A stretch of 64,000 nucleotides of DNA, taken from Podospora pseudocomata. Its lineage: Eukaryota; Ascomycota; Sordariomycetes; Sordariales; Podosporaceae. This document shows positions 11,629 to 22,351 of this stretch, piece after piece. How positions within the stretch are numbered: the first letter of the stretch is position 1; the number at the start of each line of letters is the position of its first letter. The stretch lies in assembly GCF_035222375.1 (NCBI RefSeq), contig NW_026946363.1, positions 5,828,001 through 5,892,000 on the forward strand, written 5' to 3'. Both the position numbers and the translations under genes were made by a program. The notes under the pieces are model-generated. The model made no database searches. It worked only from the letters and a program-made list of their open reading frames with translations, and had not been told where the DNA came from.

Positions 11629-13784
11629 ATGCCCTCAATCTTGAATGACGACGACAAGGAGACCGTCAAGCGCCATGTGCCCAAGCAAACCAACAAAATC
11701 CACGCCGTTGCCATTGCTCGCCTCTACGTAGCGTATCCCAATCGGTCGAAATGGACATACACGGGGTTACAGGGTGCTGTGGTGCTGGCGAATGACCTGG
11801 TCGGCAACACGTACTGGTTGAAGATGGTGGACATCTCGGTAGGCAATTCTTGGGACTTGTGGCACAATGGTATTGCTGGTACACCTTGCTAACGGCTGGA
11901 CAGCCTGGAAACCGAGGTGTCATTTGGGACCAAGAGATATTCGACACATGGAGTTACAACCAAGACCGTGTCTTTTTTCATACGTTTGAGTTGGAAGAGT
12001 GTTTGGCGGGGCTGTCCTTTGTGGACGAGAAGGAGGCCAAACAGTTCTTGAAGAAGATGAATGACCGGGAGAAGAACGCGAGCAAGGCCACGCTGAAGAC
12101 ACCGTTTGGAGGCTCGGCGCAAGCTGCCCCGCACAAGCATCACCATGGTCTGCTTGGGGGTCTCTTCGGTCACCGTCACTCGTCCGCTCCCACTCCGCCC
12201 GAATCGCCACGTGCCCCTGCCGCTTCGACACGAGATAACAGATCCGGGAGCGTCAACGGGTACAATGCGCCGCCTGTTTTGGCACCGGCCCCCTCTGCCT
12301 TTGCTACCCTGGACGCCTTCGACCCGCTATGGAGAGAACATTTCGGAGACGATTTGAAGGCACAGGGTCTTACCGACGACTTTATCCAGGACAATCAGGA
12401 CTTCATCATTGACTTCCTCAAGGAACAGCAGGCAAGCCAGGCCAGTCAACCAGTCTCGGCACCTCCTCCCCCACCACCTCCAGTCAATGGATCAGGGGCA
12501 GGACTGAGGGCGCCTCCTCCGCCACCTCCTCCGGCAGGGCGCCCGGAGGCCCCGTCGGCACCACCAGCGCCCCCGGCCCCGAGAAGAGGAGCAGCGCCAC
12601 CTCCCCCGCCGGCTCCGAGAAGATCAGCCAATAAACTGGATGCGCCAGCCGAGCGCGAGCCAACACCACCGCGAGAAGACACCCCCCCTCTTCCCTCCCG
12701 ACCAAAATTTGCTGTTCCCCCGCCCATCGCGGACGCTGGCAAGTTTGCGCGTATCGAGCCGGTTCGATCTGTGCCGGCACCTCCAGCTCCCGGACCCCCA
12801 CCGCCGCCTCGGCCACCAAAGACACCGATCGAAGATGGCGAACCATCGCACCGACATGCCGTCCCTCCACCCTTTGCTGGACAGCGGAGCGTTCCTCCTC
12901 CTCCCCCGAGTCGCGGCACTGTGCCTCCCGCTCCACCGTCGAGAAATGCGGCACCAGTGCACGCCCCGCCTCCACCTCTGCCTCCCAAGGCCCCGGCTTC
13001 GAGCGCGCCTCCTCTTCCACCGATGAACTCTCGACCACCTCCTTCATTGCCGGTTAGAAGCCCAGCTCCCCCTCTGCCATCATCCAATGCGCCTCCTCCA
13101 CCACCGCTTCCAGCTTCGAATGCGCCCCCGCCTCCTCCTCTACCTTCCTCACACGCACCTCCCCCTCCACCCTTGCCTTCGTCACACGCACCCCCTCCCC
13201 CTCCTCTTCCGGCATCCAGCGCACCCCCGGCACCACCACTCCCCCCATCGGGCGGTGCTCCTCCCCCACCACCACCTCCTCCTCCCCCTCCAGGACCAGG
13301 AATGAGCGGTATTCCCCCCACCTCCCCTCCGCCTCCTCCAGCAGGAGGCATCCCCCCTCCTCCTCCTCCTCCTCCCCCCCCCAACCGAGACTCGGGGTAC
13401 TCGTCCAGCGTGCCCGCCGCACCCGCCCTTTCCTCTGGCGATCCAGGACGTGGCGCCTTGTTGGATGGTATTCGTGGTGCTGGCGGTATTAAGGCACTCA
13501 AAAAAGTGGACCGGAGCCAGATTCGGGATCGATCTGGAGCCCAAGTTCCCGGGAATGATACGGGCCCTCATGGGAGTGGTCTTCCGCCTGCGGGAGTCGG
13601 GGCTGCTGCTGCTGGGGGTGCGGCAGGTGGTGGGATGGCTGATGCTTTGGCGCTAGCATTGGAAAAGAGGAAGAACAAAGTTAGCAAGAGTGGTAAGTTT
13701 CCCTTGATCATGAAATGTTTATGTTTCGGGCGGTTGCTGACCATGTGAGTAGATGATGAGGATGACGGGGATGACTGGGATTAA
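11629..13784 (+). CDS. LAS17: Las17/WASP actin nucleation-promoting factor
   Basis: Las17 (fungal WASP) activates the Arp2/3 complex at cortical actin patches during endocytosis. Three exons, 11629-11838, 11904-13692 and 13753-13784, give 676 aa. The N-terminal WH1 domain (about residues 1-115) is split by the first intron after GNTYWLKMVDIS. WH1 normally binds verprolin/WIP. Residues about 205-570 are a very long proline-rich region with many SH3 and profilin sites, encoded by imperfect CCT/CCA repeats. A WH2 actin-binding motif (GALLDGIRGAGGIKALKKV) lies near 585-605. The last exon adds only a short acidic end with DDWD, the tryptophan that contacts Arp2/3, so correct use of the last 60-bp intron is essential for function. 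No GTPase-binding CRIB motif was seen, as in yeast Las17. Confidence 0.95.
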
Positions 13785-14607
13785 GTGTGAGGATTTGTGG
13801 AAGAAGAGGCTGCGTTGAGAGTTTGGTGAGAAGGGTAGTTTGACATGAAGGGAAAGGGTAGACGGAGAAGTTTGTATGGCTGGTTCAAGCGAGTTTCGTA
13901 AGGAGTAGGAGAAAGGGGTCGGGAGTTTGAGAAAGAGAGGGTACTTTGAGATGGCATCACGAGGTCCAAGGATGTTCACAAAAGCGAAGAAAAGGGAAGG
14001 GGTATGTAGAGTTAGGGGAAATAGGCAAGATAAGAAAAGAGTCATTCTGAATTCGTAGTTTGAAAAGAGCATTACATGCCACTCTTGCGAACGCTTCGGG
14101 CATGTATCCTTTGGCCCCCTCCCAAGCAAAATATCACTGGTACATTAAATAAAATGGACCTGAAAACGATGGTATGTTGATTCAGAACTATTTTGCCAGC
14201 CCAGGCAGTCTATTTCCCACGCTTTTGACCGATGCAAAAAACAAAAAAAATCAACACAAAAGTGTAAGCAAAAACAACACAAGGCACAAAAAGGTTTCTT
14301 TATCATCAAATCCATTACTCGAGAAGGATCCAGCCCATGACGTCTCTCCCATCACGGAGCCATCTCCCCTCCCACCCCTCTCCTCCGCTATCAACAACTT
14401 TTCCACACTTTGCAACAGGACTAACACCAACTGTCGGGGACCTTGGCTTGCGTTACCAACGAACCAAGGTTTGAGAGAGAAGACAGTTTTGTGCTTCCCC
14501 GACCCTTTTGAGACCAAAAAGTAGGAAAGGGTGCGCCCCGCCGCAGAGTGTGAAATGCTACGTGACGTTTGCGCTGATATCTGGCGAGATTTCTCGGCTG
14601 AGGTTTC
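13785..14607. other. Intergenic region between convergent LAS17 and eIF1A genes
   Basis: This is 823 bp of presumed 3' sequence from both genes. A-rich and T-rich stretches near 14230-14300 could be poly(A) signals. No gene or clear repeat was seen. Confidence 0.55.
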
Positions 14608-15364
14608 TCAAATGTCATCAATCTCGATATCCTTGCTGGCGCCCGCAGCGCCGCCCTCGTCGTCGCTGTCACGGTCCTCGTCGAACTCGAAGCCGCAGTC
14701 GCCATCCTCGCCGGGGCCGAAGGTGTCGGTCTCGTTGATCTTGGCGGTGTCTGGGAGCTCGCCGTAGGCCTTGCTGGGGGGTTGTTAGTAGGCTGCGGGT
14801 GATCGAGAGCGAGCGGACAAGGGGGGAGAAAACGTACAGAGAACGAGCCTCGTCAGCGGAGTACTTGAGGATAACGTCACCCTTCTCATCCTGGTACTCG
14901 CGGAGCGAGACGAGGATGATGTCGCCGTTGTTGATCCAGATCTTTTTCCTGAGCTTGCCGCGGATGAGACCGAGACGCTTGACACCGTCGAAGCACTGTC
15001 GCAAGAGTCAGTTTTGCTGCTTCTACAACTCGGCCGGTCGAGCGGGCTGGCTGGATTCGGATCCGAGCCAAGAGGGGGATGGCGGGAAATGGGAAAGCGA
15101 GATGTGGGGGTGAACTGGTGTTAGTAGTTGCTTACCATGGCCTCGAGTCTGCCGTTGCCCAACATCTTCAGGACCTGGGCGTATTCTTGCCCGTCCTCCT
15201 TGAATGTGAGTTCGCGCTTCTCATTGCTGCGACGCGATTAAGATGTCAGTGGGCTGCTTGATGGGCGCGCGCAACAAGGAAAAAGATGGAGGGGTAAACA
15301 CGCACTCGTTCTCGTTCTTTCCTCTACGTCTGTTTTTGCCTCCCTTTCCCTTGTTCTTGGGCAT
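14608..15364 (-). CDS. TIF11: Translation initiation factor eIF1A
   Basis: eIF1A is a universally conserved factor that, with eIF1, opens the 40S subunit for scanning and start-codon choice. Four exons on the minus strand, 15306-15364, 15136-15226, 14838-14995 and 14608-14773, give 157 aa. The basic N-terminal tail [19 protein letters not shown] is followed by the S1-like OB fold (about residues 30-115, including [12 protein letters not shown]) and an acidic C-terminal tail ending DIEIDDI. All three domains match the family. The introns are 79, 140 and 64 bp. Nothing is abnormal. Confidence 0.97.
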
Positions 15365-15882
15365 GTTGGCTGTTTTAAGCGCTTAGGCTGGACGACTCGA
15401 TATGGGATGGGGGTATTGGGTGTTGCGGTCGAGTTCTCGGCGATGCAAGAACTTTCTGGTTGTTTTTGGGATGCTTTTGGGTGTGAAGGGAAGCGCTGGG
15501 TAGGTAGGAGAGAGGGGCAGTGGCAGGCGGTTTATACCAATAGACCTTGTTTTTCAGTTTGCCGCTGATTGGGTGTGTGCACTGTAATAAGTGGGGGCCA
15601 ACAGTGGCGCTTGTAGTAAATTGTTGCCAATTGTGGCTCCCATCTCTTCTTTTTGGACCATTTTGAAACACAAGGGCCTCCCAAACCATCCGCTCCAGAC
15701 AATACCTACCGACAATGCTTACCGGCACGAGCGCTGTGTAGCTTGGGGACAGCCACTGAGCCGGAGGTGAATGCCCTTTGTGAGCGGAGCAATATCTGCC
15801 CCTCCCAGAGTCTCTTCGCTTCCTGTGGGAAAGTCAGCCACAGCCACTAGGGACTCGACTCCTCATCCATCGCTCTCTCAGC
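15365..15882. other. Divergent intergenic region (eIF1A and 255-aa gene)
   Basis: This is 518 bp between divergent start codons, holding the promoters of both genes. No gene was recognised. Confidence 0.5.
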
Positions 15883-16650
15883 ATGGAGCGGGCAATGTGC
15901 CGCGCCGCCTCGACTCACAAGGCTCTCATCCCACCATTGCTGTCTAAAGCTTACAACACACGACCAGGCGCAAAATCATGGAAACCATCAGTCTTCAAGC
16001 AGGCAAACCTGCCCATGGCACTCAGCTGGGACCCAAGCCAACCAGTCAAAGATTTCGCCGCGGCACACAAGATCGAATCTAGCGAGGCCGTGAAGACCAT
16101 CCCTAAGCAAACCAGACTCACCATCCTGCGTGTTCAAGCTTGCCGAAGGCATGCTTTTGACCATCAGCATGAACCATACCTGCAGCCCCAAGAACATCCT
16201 CTGACCAAGAAGATCCTCTGGCGCTGTTATGAGTGGAAGCTCAATAGGCCTCTCTGGCTTTACGCAACAGCAACTACTAATGATGGTAGTACTGTGGTGA
16301 TGCGCCGCCAAGCCGAGTGCAGGACACTGGCCGCCATCAAGGCTGTTATCAAAGCCAATGGCTTTGATTCAGATGGGACAGCGTTGGACGGGAGCGGCAG
16401 AGTTCTCTACGGTACCATAAATCTGGTAATATGGTCACCAAAGACACTACTGAACTTCGAATGGAACGACTTGGTCGAGTATCTGGCCGGGTTGGTCAAG
16501 ACTCAGATTCTGCCAAGCTATGTCAAGATGCCTGGATACCCGCGCATGGATTCTCAAAGACCACAGACACAGGTCCCGAAACCACAAACTCAGAGGCCTA
16601 ATTCTCAAAGGCCCAGGGGTAGAAAGCCAGAGGGATTCACCATCGTGTAG
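15883..16650 (+). CDS. Orphan hypothetical protein (255 aa)
   Basis: This is a single uninterrupted frame from an ATG. I do not recognise the family. The first 45 residues have Arg/Lys and only one acidic residue, which would suit a mitochondrial presequence, though this is inference. The middle (about residues 95-205) has the composition of a folded domain, with KILWRCYEWKLNRPLWLYAT and an RRQAECRTLAAIKAVIKANG helix-like stretch. The C-terminus (about 215-250) is a basic tail with repeated PQTQ/SQRP units ending RGRKPEGFTIV. There is no signal peptide and no membrane segment. Codon use looks like that of neighbouring genes, so I take it as real. It is not obviously truncated. Confidence 0.6.
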   Translation: MERAMCRAASTHKALIPPLLSKAYNTRPGAKSWKPSVFKQANLPMALSWDPSQPVKDFAAAHKIESSEAVKTIPKQTRLTILRVQACRRHAFDHQHEPYLQPQEHPLTKKILWRCYEWKLNRPLWLYATATTNDGSTVVMRRQAECRTLAAIKAVIKANGFDSDGTALDGSGRVLYGTINLVIWSPKTLLNFEWNDLVEYLAGLVKTQILPSYVKMPGYPRMDSQRPQTQVPKPQTQRPNSQRPRGRKPEGFTIV

Positions 16651-16938
16651 ATGTGTACACAAGTGTATTATAGCTGAAAGTTAGAGCTCGAGATGCCAAG
16701 CCACAAGGTGAGCTTTTGGGGCTTAGCGTCCATATGTACGTCAAAAGGTGGAACTCGACGACACTTATGCAAGTCCGCCTGGAGCTTCCAGAGCTTCCCC
16801 AAACCTCAATCGCAACATCGTCGTCCGGGGCATCCCAGCATTACAAGCCGCCCGCGATTGGAAGCCCGTATAGCTCCAGATACAACACTACGCCAGTCTA
16901 TTATCTCCCCGCGTGCAAGTAACTCACAGGCCGCAATC

Positions 16939-18102
16939 ATGCTCGTCTCTCTCACAGTCGGCAAGGTCGACGCCGGCGTCACTGTCCTTCTGACCCCTGA
17001 CAAGCGACTGGTACTTACAACGCCTTCTACAACCCTCCTACTCCCCAGTTCCCGAGCTGACCCTTACCCCAAGATCGAATTCCCCTCCATTCTTCTTCCT
17101 CCCGACATCTCCTCCGGCTCCATAGTCGACATCAACGTTGCGCGCAACAAGGCCTCCGAAGCCCACGCCGAGCGCGCCTTCCGTTCCCTCCAAGACTCGA
17201 TCCTCTCCTCCTTCGGCGCCGACGCGCCCTCCCCACCCGTCCTCCGCTGCCGCAACGCGACCCAGACCAGTGTTGTTCTAGAATGGGATCCTATCCACCT
17301 CGCTACTGCCGATTTAATCTCGCTGGCTCTCTACCGGAACGGTCAGAAAGCCGGCAACATCCCCAAGCCCCTCGAAATGCATTCTACCAAGATCAGCGGC
17401 CTGGCGGTCGACACCGAGTACACCTTCCACCTCGTCCTTCGCACCACGGCCGGGACGTCTGCCAGTCAGCGCGTGACGGTCCGGACGCATAAGATGACTG
17501 ATTTGAGCGGTATCACCATCACTTTGGGCATCCTCCCCGCGGTGGTGAAGGAGGGGTTGACGGCGGCGGTGGAAAGGATCGGGGCCAAGATTGTGGATGG
17601 GGTTAGGATAGACACCACGCACTTTGTTACCACGGAGGGCAGGGGAATACAGTGGGAGAAGGCCAACGAGATGAATATCCCGGTCGTGAGGCCCGAGTGG
17701 GTGGATGCTTGCGAGAGAGGAGGGAGGATTTTGGGGGTGACCAAGTTTTATTTGGATGCCGCGAGGGTTGGGCCGGGGAGTTACGAGACGCCCCTCTCGG
17801 CGACGGCGCCGAGCCCGGTGCCGAAGCAGCCTGAGCCACAGCAGCAGAAGGATTTGCCTCCTCAGCCACCGGCTGCTGAACCTGTCGTGGCGACGACCGG
17901 TGCGCCCTCTGGAGAGGAGGCGAAGGAACAGGGAGGTGGTATTGAGTCTGGCTCCAGTGATGGCGAAGAAGACCAGGAGGGGGATGATGGAAAGGATGAG
18001 GAGAACGATGCGGAGCCCGGGTACAAGGCGCTGTCGGGGGAGCAAGATCAAAAAGAGCTCCCTTCACACCCCAAGCAACCCACTGTTGAAGAAGGTGACA
18101 AC

Positions 18103-18134
<32 letters not shown>

Positions 18135-18276
18135 CGACGACGATGATGATGATGATGGGAGTAATAAAGGCGAGGACAGAAAAGGCAGCAGTAGCGCCGA
18201 CGAGAAAGGAGGAGAGAAAGACGCGGGAAAGAAATCCCCAGGTGACGGAGCGTCCTTTCAGGATGTCGCTCTTTAA
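16939..18276 (+). CDS. CHS5: Chs5-type exomer scaffold protein
   Basis: Chs5 is the scaffold of exomer, a trans-Golgi coat that sends chitin synthase and some other cargo to the cell surface with Arf1 and ChAPs partners. The single-exon product is 445 aa from the ATG before LVSLTVGKVDAG. The N-terminal dimerisation region is about residues 1-75, a fibronectin type III domain about 98-185 and a BRCT domain about 189-278 (RPEWVDAC near its end). The rest is a Pro/Glu/Asp-rich disordered tail with an almost pure aspartate run from a GAC/GAT repeat. The frame is open upstream to an ATG at 16693, but that part has no family resemblance, so I place it in the leader. Confidence 0.9.
18096..18157. 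repeat. (GAC/GAT)n repeat coding for poly-Asp in CHS5
   Basis: About 20 consecutive aspartate codons, first GAC then GAT, lie within the acidic tail of Chs5. The two-codon mix suggests an older expansion that has partly diverged. Confidence 0.85.
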
Positions 18277-18447
18277 GTTTCTGTTTCGTGGCATCCAACA
18301 ACAAGCGAGCCGTTTGTCGCTGGTTACTTTTCTCATGTATAGACGTACTGCTTCTAGCTAAGCGCTGCTTGGGGCGCTGTATGGAGGTATTACACAAAAG
18401 CACAAGTTTTGTTTCTATCAAAGCGTATCTTGATTTACTACCACACA

Positions 18448-19283
18448 TCAAGGGGGCACCTCCTCTCCTTTCCAGTCCCAGATTTTGCCTCGCTGTGATG
18501 GGTTTAAGGAAGTGATCACGTTCCAGAGCTTTTCGGCTGCGTCGTCTGGGGAGAAGAGGTTTGCTTCGGGGACGCCGGACCAAAATCCGCGGGAGAGGTC
18601 GGTCTTGACGGTGCCCGGGTGGTAGCCTACCGCTATGCATTTGGAGGCTGACTTTTGCTGGAGCTCGAGGTCGAGGGTTTTGACGGCCGAGTTGAGGGCT
18701 GATTTGGAAAGACGGTAGGAGTACCAGCCTCCGAGGCGGTTGTCGGTCATGCTGCCTACTCGCGCCGAGACAGACAACCTGCCACGCCTGTTTAAGAAAG
18801 AGATTGAGGTTACGGGATAAGGGGGAGGACGAACCAAGTTGCGTGGGGGGGTAGACCTTCTGTGGGCTCGAGAGGGGCGGATCTCTTTGGGAGAAAAGGG
18901 ACGAAGTGCTTCATTAAGAGGACTGGGCCGAGGGTGTTTATCCTCAGCGTTTCGAGGAGGCTGGGCTCGGTGATTTGGGAGATGGATTTCTCGGGGGGGG
19001 TGAGGAGGATGCCGGGGAGGGTGAGGGCCAGGTGGAGGTGGTGGGTTTTGGGCGGGAACAGTTCCCTGGCTTTTTCGGCGGCGGATTGGATGGCTGATTC
19101 ATCTTTTACGTCTAGGTTTACGACGTGGAGGCGGTCTGATTCGGGATAGGAGGGGGGAAGGTTGGGGGAGCGGGTGGTGGCTAGGATGGGGATTGTGGAG
19201 GGGGTGGTGCGGAGGAGGTGGTGGAGGAGGGAGTGGGAGATGCCGCGGGTTGAGGGGGTGAGGAAGATCCAAGGTTTGGACAT
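18448..19283 (-). CDS. Short-chain dehydrogenase/reductase
   Basis: Two exons, 18835-19283 and 18448-18787, with a 47-bp intron (GTTCGT donor, CAG acceptor) give 262 aa. The product fits the SDR family that oxidises or reduces small molecules with NAD(P). The usual TGxxxGxG site is replaced by TPSTRGIS near residue 9, which still fits a Rossmann loop of the csgA/C-factor-like SDR type. The catalytic Ser is in ARVGSMTDN, and Tyr and Lys are in YSYRLSKSAL. The downstream GYHPGTVKTDLS is the standard SDR segment. The substrate cannot be told from sequence. Joining the exons gives HATWRGRLSVS without a break. Confidence 0.85.
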
Positions 19284-19812
19284 GGCGACAAGTTTGGTGA
19301 TACTGATGGGAAGAGTGTTAGGATGGTGATGGTTTGTGAATGGATTCCTGATGGGGTGAGGTTGCCAACAAAGCCATGTGCGTCATTCAATGGGCGGTTG
19401 AAGCCGTTGGATGAGGCGGCTCGATCTGAACCCCTGCCAAGACTTTACCGGATCATGTTGAGGTGAAAGTCGTCAACGCCGACAGACTCATCAAGGCAGT
19501 GTTATCAACTATGGCTTTTTAAATATTGAAGAGGCATTGCAAGCAGCCCGGGGTAGCTCGAAATATAACCTGTTGATGAGGTTGGCAGATGGGTACAGAA
19601 TATAAACTGGCAGCACAGAATCGGTACCTATTCTTCTGTGGGCATCTCACCAAAACTCTCCATCACCAGCTGTGCGTTGATTGCACTGTTATAAGACAAC
19701 CCACCTGTTATTAGCGTGTATCTCTCTAATGACCAAGTAGCCAGCTACAGTAGTATGGATTTTGCTCTAATATGATCCATATTATTACACCACCTACACA
19801 CCTGTAAACCCA
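19284..19812. other. Intergenic region upstream of SDR gene
   Basis: This is 529 bp holding the SDR promoter on the minus strand and sequence leading to the broken 2EXR copy. No gene was seen. Confidence 0.5.
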
Positions 19813-20653
19813 ATGGAACACCCATCACCAAACCCCACCACCACCACCACCACTTCCACCTGTTTCCCCATCTTCCCTTCGAACTCGGCGCCGAGATCTG
19901 GCGTTTTACCGCCTCCCCTCGCACAGTGGAAGTCCGCATCACAAACAAAAACAACCCCGACGCCCAACCCAACAGCGAAGACCCTGACCGTGGTACCCAG
20001 CCCTCATCACCGGCCTGACCCCCATCGGGCCCCTTCACACCTGCAGCGAAGCCCGCAATGCCCTCACTCGGGGGTCACATCCCGTGTATCAGCGAGAGTT
20101 TTCGGCATGTCTCCCTCGTGAAACAGAGAGTCCCGGACAGGTGCACGGTTGGGACCGTCACGTGGATTACGATCGGTATATGTGGGTAAGCTGGGAGCTT
20201 GACAGCTTCTCAATAGGCAAATCTGACCTCAAGAGATTCATACCCTATCGTCTGCGGTTCAAGACACTGAGGTTGACATTTGGCTAAGAGGACGATGTTG
20301 AGGGGCGGGGCTTGAACCCCAGCCAACGTACGGGTACATACTTACGCCATATGCGCAGGTATTTCCACAACTTGAGGGAGGTTTACGTCGCTTGCGAGGG
20401 GAGGCGGGGAACGGGAACTTGCTTGGGGATTGATGCCGAGAATGGCGGCGACAGAGTTAGATGGGATAGGTGGGATGAGTGGCTGGATCAGTGGTGGGAG
20501 GAGAGGAGGAGGACTTATCCGGATAAGATTATCAAGACTGGCCGTTCGTGCCGTTGGAGACCACGGAGACTTGTTAGTAGTGTATATCCCATGATGTCAT
20601 GGGCCGCCTATGAGATATTGGCAAGGCGACAGGCAACGAAGGCAGCTGCCTAA
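19813..20653 (+). pseudogene. Broken 2EXR-domain gene copy 1
   Basis: A 2EXR start motif (LFPHLPFELGAEIWRFTA) is read from about 19851, and later family-like blocks follow: LHTCSEARNAL, then WVSWELDSFSI, then RVRWDRWDEWLDQWWEER near the end. These do not lie in one frame. The only nearby ATG (19813) is out of frame with the motif, separated by a CCA repeat. The frame changes near 20000-20006, and one in-frame TAA lies at 20285-20287. Otherwise the frame stays open to 20653. The next gene (20745) is a tandem paralogue with matching blocks in the same order. 2EXR proteins are a large fungal family of unknown function. I take this copy as non-functional, unless the breaks are assembly errors. 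Confidence 0.65.
19834..19853. repeat. (CCA)n tract at the start of 2EXR copy 1
   Basis: A short CCA run sits between the ATG at 19813 and the 2EXR motif, exactly where the two fall out of frame. Confidence 0.7.
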
Positions 20654-20744
20654 AAGATAGAATGGAACTCTCTACCATTCCAACCCAAACCCACCCGTAC
20701 TCACCCTTCATCACCACCCATACGCAGTGGGATAGCGATCTAAA

Positions 20745-21517
20745 ATGACAACAGAACCAGCCGCCAACCTCCGAACCTTTCATCACTTCCCCCTTCTTCC
20801 TTTCGAAATCCGTTTGGAGATATGGGAACTCACCGCCTTCCCCGCAGACTGCGCGCCCTCCGTGCCTCCAAGACCTACGACACAGCCGTCGGCCCACCGC
20901 CGATTCCAGCACCGCTGCACACCTGCAGCGAGGCACGAAGCTTCTTAACCTCTTGTCACCCCCCCGTGTATCACAAAATGTACCTGGATTGCACCCCCCA
21001 CGACGATAGTCAAGAATCCTCCTCGCACAGAAAATACACCTGGGCTAACTGGGAGCTCGACACATTGGTTTTGGAAGACTCACTGCACACGGTCGTTGTT
21101 GATCATATTGCCACGATGTTGATGCCGAGGCGGCTGGCAGTTCCCTGCTTGAAGGGATATGTCTCGAACTTCTTGTTTGAGCTTATTGACAAGCTGAAAA
21201 GTGTCAAGGAGGTTGAACTTTTGCTGGACGACGTCGACTCTCCTTTTAATAGGTCCTCCTGGGAGGCAGGCTGGCACAGCCCTGCCATGGAGTGTGATTT
21301 TGGGCACATTGAGACCTTTTGGCTCGTGCATGATGGCGGCAGGAGACGGTGGGCCAAGTGGGATGAATGGCGCGCCGAAAAGAGATGGGAGTTTGATGAA
21401 GACGATTTGGATGAGGCGTTGATGGAGACTTTCAAGGAGCTCCGCATGACGATACCCGGGTGGAAGCCCTTTGGTCGTCCTGCACGGGACATAGATGCGG
21501 ATATTCGGTTCACCTGA
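20745..21517 (+). pseudogene. 2EXR-domain gene copy 2, one frame break
   Basis: The ATG at 20745 opens a frame with the 2EXR motif FHHFPLLPFEIRLEIWELTA. The rest of the protein (LHTCSEARSF, ANWELDTLVL, RRWAKWDEWRAEKRWEFDE) is in a different frame that stays open to 21517. The shift lies between about 20845 and 20880, in a C-rich stretch. No GT-AG intron of plausible length fits. The full region is 773 bp, so one added base would give 258 codons. An alternative is a shorter 231-codon protein from an ATG at 20822 lacking the 2EXR motif. It is a tandem paralogue of copy 1. It could be a recent pseudogene or a functional gene with a one-base assembly error. Confidence 0.6.
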
Positions 21518-21661
21518 CTTTATTCGGAGGGACTCTTACGAGCAGCACTCCTCCTGGTGACAGGCCAGTGAGTTAAATAGGCCGGAAGTGGCTTTTTAGA
21601 GTTACCCGGTGGCGGCCTCGTACCATGGAGAACACGAGGAACAAGCTTCACGATTTCAGGT

Positions 21662-22087
21662 ATGATATCTGCTTATCAGGAGGATCTGAATTCCCCGCCC
21701 ACGTCACCTCGCTTGAAGCTGGCAACACACTCCCCCTTCCGAAACGAAATCCTCACGACCGGCCCCGGCGCCGCCTAGCAAAAATCCCCCATCGAATACT
21801 GCTTCTCCAGCGAAGACACCACCTGGCCGTGCCCATGCTCAGAATCAACACACACCACCACCCTCCCGACCAAATACACCGGTCGGTACATCTGGGAAAA
21901 CCGCCGAGTCTTCCCCCACCCGGACAGCGGTATCACGCTTTCGGATATCTGCGACTTCCAAACGACACTGGCGCCCTACACATCCATCCCGCAGTGGCCG
22001 AGAAAGGTCTTCTTCTTCTGGACGGTGAGCCAGGGATCCTTTTCCCCGCAAGATCCTGCCGCGGACCCCAAGTTCTTGCTGTGGTAA
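21662..22087 (+). pseudogene. Unrecognised gene interrupted by a TAG codon
   Basis: From the ATG at 21662 a frame of 142 codons reaches TAA at 22085, broken only by one in-frame TAG at 21776-21778. Both halves look coding. The second half is aromatic-rich with TKYTGRYIWENRRVFPHPD and PQWPRKVFFFWTVSQG. I know no family. The base after TAG is C and the next codon is CAA, which partly resembles a leaky stop context, but the third codon does not fit. No intron of sensible length and phase removes the stop. A competing frame, 21625-22299, is rich in Pro, Arg and His and looks like a shadow. Most likely it is a decayed gene next to the two broken 2EXR copies. Confidence 0.4.
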
Positions 22088-22351
22088 AGGAGAACACGCC
22101 ATTTGTAATCCTCGTGGGGAGCTGTGGTCGTGTAGTAGTGCCATCACTGCTCTCAATGCTCTCACCGCTCTCCCTGCTCTCCTGCGCTGCCCTGGACGGC
22201 ATGGTAAGGAGAGAAAGACGAGAACTAAAAAGGAAGAAAGGCCACAGAGAGGGGATCCCCATGTCGGCGAGAATTTTGCTGGGTCTTGTCGAGATATAGA
22301 AACTGCTAGGTACACCAGTCTATAAGAGAAATTGAGCCGACATTGTCAAAC

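Noticed and set aside
11111-11644. 177-codon frame upstream of LAS17
   Set aside because: It overlaps the LAS17 start in another frame and is low-complexity Pro/His/Gln sequence with no family features; it is best read as leader sequence.
12446-13501. Long minus-strand glycine-rich frame opposite LAS17
   Set aside because: It is the complement of the proline-rich repeat region of Las17; glycine-rich frames always arise opposite CCN repeats.
16693-16938. In-frame N-terminal extension of Chs5 from an upstream ATG
   Set aside because: The added 82 residues are Ser/Arg/Pro-rich with no family similarity, while the family start fits the ATG at 16939.
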